A stretch of DNA of 64,000 bases from Sinomonas gamaensis (lineage in GTDB: Bacteria; Actinomycetota; Actinomycetes; Actinomycetales; Micrococcaceae). This document shows positions 58,993 through 64,000 of the stretch, in pieces; position 1 is the stretch's first letter, and each line of letters starts with the position of its first letter. Location: contig NZ_SSCL01000004.1 in assembly GCF_005876955.1 (NCBI RefSeq), forward strand, positions 274,053-338,052, written 5' to 3'. The notes under the pieces are model-generated. The model worked only from the letters and a program-made list of their open reading frames with translations. It was not told the DNA's origin and did not search any database. The translations under genes were made by a program, and so were the position numbers.

Positions 58993-61380
58993 TCAGCTCC
59001 GAGTTCGCCGGAGCCAGCCGTCGATCCACCACGCCAGCTCCACGAGCACGATGCCCACGCCGGCGCACGCGAGCGCGGTGAGGGTGTAGCCCGGGTGGCT
59101 CGGGTCGAGTTCGAACAGCTGCCGCGTGAGCGGGAGCGCGAACATCGCGAACGAGGCGGCCATCATGACCGCCACCAGCCCGACCTTCCACCATTCGTAC
59201 GGCCGCGCCACGATCGCGAGCACCCACAGCGCGATCGCGATCAGCGTGATGAGCGCGGACGTGCTGGCCTGCACCTGGGTGGGGCCGCCGTCGGCCGTGG
59301 ATGCGCGGACCAGGAGGTAGCTCGTGAAGCATGCCACGGCGATCACGATGCCTGCCGGGATCGCCATGCGGAGGACGCGCCCCACGAAGCCGGGGCGGGC
59401 GCGGTCGTGGTTGGGCGCGAGGGACAGGATGAAGGCGGGGAGCCCGATCGTGAACCAGCCGGTGATGGTGACGTGGCGGGGGAGGAACGGGAAGGGGAGC
59501 GGGTCCAAGCCGATCAGGCCCGGAACGCCCACCATGAGCGCGAGGAGCACCGAGTAGACGGTCTTGGTGAGGAACAGGTTCGCCACCCGCTCGATGTTGC
59601 CGATCACGCGCCGGCCTTCGGCGACGACGTGCGGCAGGGTGGCGAAGCTGTTGTCGAGGAGGACGATCTGGGCAACGGCGCGGGTCGCGGGGCTTCCGTC
59701 CCCCATGGCCACGCCGATGTCCGCGTCCTTGAGCGCGAGGACGTCGTTGACCCCGTCGCCGGTCATCGCCACGGTGTGACCGCGGGACTGGAGCGCCTTC
59801 ACCATCTCGCGCTTCTGCGCGGGGCTCACACGCCCGAACACCGTTCCGCGGTCGACCACCCCGGCGAGCTGCTCGCCGTCATCGGGCAGCGTGCGAGCGT
59901 CCACGGGGGCGCCGGCTCCGGGGAGAGCGAGCTGCCGAGCGACCGCGCCGACCGACGCCGCGTTGTCGCCGGAGATGACCTTGACCGCGACCTTCTGCGC
60001 TTCGAAGTAGTCGAGCGTCGCGGCGGCGTCGTGGCGCACCGTCTGCTCGAGAACCACGAGCGCTGCCGGCGCGACGGCTGCTGTCGGCTCGAGCAGGCCG
60101 TCCGCGCGCGCAAGGAGGAGCACGCGCAGTCCCTGGGCTCCCAGCTCCTCGGCCGTCTGGCGCTCCGGTGAGTCGGGCCTGAGAAGGACATCGGGGGCTC
60201 CGAGGAGCCATGTGCCGTGCTCCTCGAAGCGGGCGCCGCCGAACTTCCGGGCGGAGGAGAACGGGAGCGTCTCGAGGGCATGCCAGCCGGGGGAGTCGGG
60301 GAAGGCCGCCGCGATGGCCTGCATGCTGGAATTGGGGCGGGGATCTGCGGCAGCCAACGCGGCGAGGGCCCGCGTCGCTTGGTGGGCTGCGCCGTCGTCG
60401 GCCGTCCCTGGGGCGAGCCGTACCTCGGCGACGTCCATCGCGTTCTCAGTGAGCGTCCCTGTCTTGTCCGCGCACACGACGTCGACGCGCGCCAGGCCCT
60501 CGATTGCAGGGAGCTCGTTGACCAGGCAGCTTCGCCGGCCCAGACGGACCACGCCGACTGCGAAGGCGATCGTGGTCATGAGAACCAGCCCTTCGGGGAC
60601 CATCGGGACCAAGGCGGCAACCATGCCGCGCAGGGCGTCCGGAAGGGCTTGGCGCCCGGTGAGCTGGTTGTAGACGGAGAGGATCCCGGCCGGGATGAGG
60701 AGCCACGTGATGACTTTGAGGATCGTGTTGATCCCGTTGCGCAGCTCCGAGTTGACGAGAGTGAAGCGGCTCGCCTCCTCCTGGAGCTGCGCGGCGTACG
60801 CCTCGCGCCCGACCTTCGTGGCCCGGTACAGGCCCGAGCCGGAGGAGACGAAGCTGCCCGAGAGGACGGTCGCGCCGGGCGTCTTCACCACCGGGTCGGA
60901 CTCGCCTGTGAGGAGGGATTCGTCGACTTCGAGCCCATCGCCCGCGAGGACCTCGCCGTCGACGACCACCTGGTCGCCGGGGCCCAGCTCGATCACGTCG
61001 TCGAGCACGATCTCCGCTGGCGCGGTCGGGGTCGTCACGCCATCCCGCCGCACGTGGGGGTGGGCTTGGCCGACGATCGCCAGTCGGTCGAGGGTCTTCT
61101 TGGCACGGAGCTCCTGGACGATGCCGACGATGCTGTTGGCCACGATGAGCCCCGCGAAGAGCCCGTCCAGGAGATGCCCGGTCGAAAAGACGATGACTGC
61201 GAGCACGGCGAAGATCGCGTTGATGCGCGTGAAGACGTTCGCCCGCACGATGTCCCACGTGCTCCGGCTTGCGCGCGCAGGTACGTCGTTGGTCAGCCCC
61301 TCGGCAACCCGCCGGGCCACCTCTTCGGCGCTCAGGCCGCGAGCGGACACGGCGGAACCGGTCCCCACCTCATTCCCCAT
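58993..61380 (-). CDS. P-type ATPase, CtpE-like cation transporter
   Basis: 795 aa. Actuator motif [10 protein letters not shown], phosphorylation site [10 protein letters not shown], hinge [20 protein letters not shown] and about ten transmembrane helices. The signature [20 protein letters not shown] with [20 protein letters not shown] matches mycobacterial CtpE, reported as a Ca2+ uptake pump; specificity here is inferred from that. No heavy-metal-binding N-terminal domain. Converges with the CoA-transferase gene after 40 bp of tandem repeats. Confidence 0.92.
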   Translation of the reverse strand: MGNEVGTGSAVSARGLSAEEVARRVAEGLTNDVPARASRSTWDIVRANVFTRINAIFAVLAVIVFSTGHLLDGLFAGLIVANSIVGIVQELRAKKTLDRLAIVGQAHPHVRRDGVTTPTAPAEIVLDDVIELGPGDQVVVDGEVLAGDGLEVDESLLTGESDPVVKTPGATVLSGSFVSSGSGLYRATKVGREAYAAQLQEEASRFTLVNSELRNGINTILKVITWLLIPAGILSVYNQLTGRQALPDALRGMVAALVPMVPEGLVLMTTIAFAVGVVRLGRRSCLVNELPAIEGLARVDVVCADKTGTLTENAMDVAEVRLAPGTADDGAAHQATRALAALAAADPRPNSSMQAIAAAFPDSPGWHALETLPFSSARKFGGARFEEHGTWLLGAPDVLLRPDSPERQTAEELGAQGLRVLLLARADGLLEPTAAVAPAALVVLEQTVRHDAAATLDYFEAQKVAVKVISGDNAASVGAVARQLALPGAGAPVDARTLPDDGEQLAGVVDRGTVFGRVSPAQKREMVKALQSRGHTVAMTGDGVNDVLALKDADIGVAMGDGSPATRAVAQIVLLDNSFATLPHVVAEGRRVIGNIERVANLFLTKTVYSVLLALMVGVPGLIGLDPLPFPFLPRHVTITGWFTIGLPAFILSLAPNHDRARPGFVGRVLRMAIPAGIVIAVACFTSYLLVRASTADGGPTQVQASTSALITLIAIALWVLAIVARPYEWWKVGLVAVMMAASFAMFALPLTRQLFELDPSHPGYTLTALACAGVGIVLVELAWWIDGWLRRTRS

Positions 61381-61595
61381 GGATCAACAGTAGGGCCCCC
61401 GCTCGTTCGGCGCTCACGCGCGGTTCTTGAAGTGCCGGAAGAGGTGGCTTTCTCGGCCATCACCAGCGCCGTGTCGAGCGTCGGGCGGAAAAGGACGACG
61501 CCGGCGATCGCCACTGCGGCGAACGCGCCCAGAGCCGCTGCCGACGCCCAGAGAAGCGACTCTGCTGCGACGATGATGACAAGTCCTGCATCCAT
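61332..61595 (-). CDS. Doubtful small membrane-protein ORF
   Basis: 87 codons. The first 55 residues form a plausible membrane helix ([20 protein letters not shown]), the rest is Arg/Pro-rich and overlaps the ATPase start by 49 bp in another frame. No RBS seen. Could be real with a truncated end or a chance frame. Confidence 0.25.
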   Translation of the reverse strand: MDAGLVIIVAAESLLWASAAALGAFAAVAIAGVVLFRPTLDTALVMAEKATSSGTSRTARERRTSGGPTVDPWGMRWGPVPPCPLAA

Positions 61596-61808
61596 AGGAA
61601 GACCCGCAGCCCGACGGGATCAACGGATCTGCGGGCCTCCTGGCTTCTTCCTTCGGGCACTGCAGGTCCCCCTCCCGCTGAGTGACATTGGCGTACTGAT
61701 CCGAGGCGATCTCAGTGGTAGCGGCGGACGGTATTGGGGCAGGTTGTCCAGTCGGTCACGCGACGGCGGTTGCATCGAAATCCCGTCCGAAACTCTCAGG
61801 GGGAAGCA

Positions 61809-61990
61809 TTGAAGACACTTAAAGCCGGCGCGATCTGCATTGGCGCGCCTCGCGGTACACGGACCTCGGCGGCTATAACCATGCCTTCAACTACGGGACC
61901 AGGACGGCAAACTGGAGGGTCACTAGCGGTGGGAACATCCTGACGGTGAGCGACTGGTGCGGAGGGAATGTGACGGCCGCCCATGTCTGA
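61809..61990 (+). pseudogene. Remnant of a secreted-protein gene
   Basis: A good RBS (caggggg) leads to TTG 61809 and the signal-peptide-like start KTLKAGAICIGA, which then loses the frame. In another frame, from 61823 after a TAA, a protein-like segment runs to 61990: YTDLGGYNHAFNYGTRTA, then WRVTSGGNILTVSDWCGG and a C-terminal NVTAAHV. It looks like the ends of one short exported protein joined by a deletion. Family not recognised; peptidase-inhibitor-like or bacteriocin-like proteins are conceivable. Confidence 0.5.
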
Positions 61991-62240
61991 ACCTGCCGGG
62001 GCTGAGGTCGCGCGCGCCCTCGACGCAATTCCAGTTCGCGCGTCTCGCCAGATGACCGTCACCGAGTATCAGCTCCGCGTGGCCGAGGTCCTCAGGCTTT
62101 TCGACATCGAAGCGGTGGGCGACGAGACGGGCGTGTACTACGGGGGCGAGGGCGTTGAGCTGGAAGAACAGCCTCTAGTCGATGCCGTCCGCATACTGAT
62201 TGCGAGACGATTCGGCATCCCGGAACTATTGGCAATTTGA
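61983..62240 (+). CDS. Small hypothetical protein (85 aa)
   Basis: 85 aa, acidic, with a predicted helical core TEYQLRVAEVLRLFDIEAVG and LVDAVRILIARRFGIPELL. Its ATG overlaps the last 8 bp of the decayed gene upstream, so the two were probably an operon. Not recognised. The following 205 bp (62241-62445) hold no gene or clear signal. Confidence 0.55.
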   Translation: MSEPAGAEVARALDAIPVRASRQMTVTEYQLRVAEVLRLFDIEAVGDETGVYYGGEGVELEEQPLVDAVRILIARRFGIPELLAI

Positions 62241-62445
62241 GCTAGCGGCTCGGCTAGCGTCAGATGCACCGTCATACGCTCGCGCGCGAAGCGGTCGAGC
62301 CAGCTCGAGGGGATTTCTTCGGCCATGGGTGGGCATTGGTCGCTGCGTGCAGGAATGGTGCGATCGGGGCCGCCTGTGCGGACGAGAGCGGGCCAGTTCT
62401 GCCCGCGACGCTGAGCCGGCCGCCGTCGTCGACCAACGGCAGAAG

Positions 62446-63525
62446 TTAGGCGGGCGCCCAGCACTCGATCCACAACGGACCGCCCGAGGTTGCGGCCCGC
62501 GAGGCAAGCGTCAGCTCGCCGTCGTCCTCGATCCGATACGCCGTCACGTGGTCGGAGCGCTCTCCGCACACGAGGAGGAACTGTCCTGACGGGTCGATGG
62601 AGGAGCCGCGCGGCTGAGCTTCCGTGGAGGTGCGTCGGAGATATTCGAGAAGGCCGTTGTCACGGACGGCGAACGCGGAGATCGTGCTCGTGGAGCGTTC
62701 GGTCGTGAACAGGAACCGTCCGTCAGACGTGAGGCGCAGATCCGCGCACCAGACGACGCTCTGCCCCGGGTCCTGGGTGCTCGGGGATCGGACCGTGCCT
62801 CGCGAGAGATCGAGGCCCTCTACGGCGGAAACGGTCTGGAGAAGCGCGAGCCGCCCGGTCTCGGCGTCGCGCTCGAAGACTCTGACATCGCCCGAAAGCT
62901 CGTGCAAGACGTAGACGCGGTCTCCGGAGTCGTTGAACCGCAAGTGCCGCGGGCCCGCGCCATGCTCGACCGTGACATGCCCGTCTGGGGCGATGGCGTC
63001 GTCGTCCACCGTGCTCGTCTGGGGTCCGTCGACTCTGAACCAGCTGATCCGGTCGTCGCCGAGCGACGCCGCGTACACGAAACGCCCGTCGGGGCTGAGG
63101 ACGGAACAATGCGTGTTCGTTCCCGAGGCATAGGTGGAGACTCTGTCCGCGGAGTCGCCGGGAACAGCAAAGCGGATGAGGCGGCCCTCGTGATAGGAGG
63201 CGCCGAAGAGCTCGCGCCCGTCGGAGGTGAGGGCGATGTAGCACGTGGTGACGGGAAGTTCCCTCTCGGCCCCAGCTGTCGCGGCCCCCGAGGGGTCGAG
63301 AGCGAGGGCGACGACGCGGGGCGGCACGTGGGGAGCCGGCCGGTCAATGTTGCAGGCGGCGTAGAGCGTGGGCCGCTTCCCGTCGAGGGCCATCGATGAG
63401 ACGTGGTCGAGGCCTTCGGTTCGCCCCAGGCGCTCGAGCGCGCCGCTGTCAGGGTCGAGAGACAGGACATCGACCGTGCCGCTCGCGGCGCATGCAACGT
63501 AGATCAGGGACCGGGACACGTTCAC
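62446..63525 (-). CDS. Lactonase-family beta-propeller protein (YbhE/Pgl type)
   Basis: 359 aa seven-bladed propeller of the 6-phosphogluconolactonase (E. coli YbhE) family. Recurrent blade motifs: LIYVACAASGTVDVLSLD, THCSVLSPDGRFVYAASLG, GAGPRHLRFNDSGDRVYVLHE and PRGSSIDPSGQFLLVCGE. Might supply lactonase activity in the pentose phosphate pathway or act on another sugar lactone. No signal peptide. Upstream (63526-63579) is a short GC-rich gap after ptsH. Confidence 0.87.
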   Translation of the reverse strand: MNVSRSLIYVACAASGTVDVLSLDPDSGALERLGRTEGLDHVSSMALDGKRPTLYAACNIDRPAPHVPPRVVALALDPSGAATAGAERELPVTTCYIALTSDGRELFGASYHEGRLIRFAVPGDSADRVSTYASGTNTHCSVLSPDGRFVYAASLGDDRISWFRVDGPQTSTVDDDAIAPDGHVTVEHGAGPRHLRFNDSGDRVYVLHELSGDVRVFERDAETGRLALLQTVSAVEGLDLSRGTVRSPSTQDPGQSVVWCADLRLTSDGRFLFTTERSTSTISAFAVRDNGLLEYLRRTSTEAQPRGSSIDPSGQFLLVCGERSDHVTAYRIEDDGELTLASRAATSGGPLWIECWAPA

Positions 63526-63579
63526 ACTCCTGAGCTGAAGCGGCGGCCGGCGGGCGGCGGCCCACGGCGCAACGGGGGG

Positions 63580-63858
63580 TTATTGGGCGTCGTGGTCGGT
63601 TTCGAGGACGGTGACGAGGTGGTCGAGGGCTTGGTCGGCGCCGGGGCCGTCGGCGCGGAGGATGACTTTCTGGCCGTATTCGGCGCCCAGTGACATGAGG
63701 GAGAGGATGCTGGAGGCGTCCATGGCCTCGTCTTCGGGTTCTCCTTCTTTGGCGATGGTGACTTCGATGCCGGTGTTGGCGGCGGCTTCGGCGAAGATCG
63801 CGGCGGGGCGGGCGTGGAGTCCGACGCGGGATCCGATGGTGGCGGTGCGTTCTGCCAT
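63580..63858 (-). CDS. ptsH: Phosphocarrier protein HPr
   Basis: 92 aa. Phosphorylated His15 in RVGLHARPAA and the regulatory-type Ser pair S49/S50 in MDASSILSLMSLGAEYG. Passes phosphate from enzyme I to sugar-specific EIIA components of the PTS. The start codon has an RBS upstream (agaaaggaacacac on the minus strand). It follows ptsI by 18 bp, so ptsI-ptsH is one operon. Confidence 0.95.
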   Translation of the reverse strand: MAERTATIGSRVGLHARPAAIFAEAAANTGIEVTIAKEGEPEDEAMDASSILSLMSLGAEYGQKVILRADGPGADQALDHLVTVLETDHDAQ

Positions 63859-63876
63859 GGGGTGTGTGTTCCTTTC

Positions 63877-64000
63877 TCAGAGGCCGAGGTCGGCCAGGAC
63901 GGGCAGGGCTGATCTGACGCTCTCGCGGGCGGCGTGGGCGGAGGGGGCGGCCAGGGCCTGGGCGGCGAGGTCCTGGGCCTGGGCGATGGTGATGGTGGAG
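63877..64000 (-). CDS. ptsI: PTS enzyme I, C-terminal end (partial)
   Basis: Only the last 40 codons are in the window: STITIAQAQDLAAQALAA, then PSAHAARESVRSALPVLADLGL and stop. The end matches phosphoenolpyruvate-protein phosphotransferase by its ALAA..A..AR..V pattern and by position directly upstream of ptsH. The remainder lies beyond base 64000. Confidence 0.75.
   Translation of the reverse strand, partial: STITIAQAQDLAAQALAAPSAHAARESVRSALPVLADLGL

Overview
This window is chromosomal DNA from a very high-GC actinobacterium. It is most like the Micrococcaceae (Arthrobacter/Sinomonas group), judged from gene content, codon use, the tiny ribosomal protein bS22, a BldC-like regulator, menaquinone genes and many promoters of the leaderless TAnnnT-N6/7-start type. 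The lineage is an inference; no marker such as 16S rRNA is present. The window is almost fully coding, and I saw no tRNA, rRNA, CRISPR array, transposase or phage gene.

Layout. 0-8 kb: proC, an HD-GYP/LuxR regulator, an alpha/beta hydrolase, the trkA-trkH potassium system, acuC and an ArsR-type regulator. 8-26.3 kb: an accessory carbohydrate region. It holds a complete L-rhamnose operon (rhaM-rhaI-rhaEW-rhaB), a Gfo/Idh-DUF6807 fusion with a LacI regulator on the opposite strand, a metallo-beta-lactamase/rhodanese protein, a trehalose-phosphatase-like/GH15 fusion whose phosphatase motif is destroyed, a second Gfo/Idh oxidoreductase, a second LacI regulator and an acetyl-xylan-esterase-type hydrolase. 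One 14-bp operator-like sequence recurs at three of these loci. 26.3-42 kb: conserved actinobacterial core. It holds DAHP synthase behind what looks like a complete aromatic-amino-acid attenuator (leader peptide MIKRWYAYFALALEGQA), bldC, bS22, a SerB1-like HAD phosphatase, a glutaredoxin-like protein, rex, a YceI protein, the cytochrome c biogenesis operon (phosphatase-tlpA-ccdA-resB-ccsB) and menA-menE-menB. From recall this follows the order of M. tuberculosis Rv0500-Rv0548, with the carbohydrate region inserted between proC and bldC. 42-48 kb: an ABC-F protein, a CPBP protease and a three-gene operon led by a molybdopterin oxidoreductase that lacks all three N-terminal FeS cysteines. 48-55.6 kb: phenylacetate catabolism (paaJ, enoyl-CoA hydratase, paaH, paaZ) with two matching PaaR-like palindromes. 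55.6-64 kb: a CYP152-type peroxygenase, a Lipoprotein_15 lipoprotein, a CoA transferase, a CtpE-like P-type ATPase, a decayed secreted-protein gene, a beta-propeller lactonase, and HPr with the end of PTS enzyme I.

The strongest candidates for something undescribed are the aromatic attenuator (26.4-26.6 kb), the FeS-less molybdoenzyme operon (44.7-47.9 kb), the pair of oppositely oriented about 31-bp repeat arrays after bS22 (28.3-28.63 kb), and a dispersed 20-24 bp motif that sits at or near gene 3' ends.
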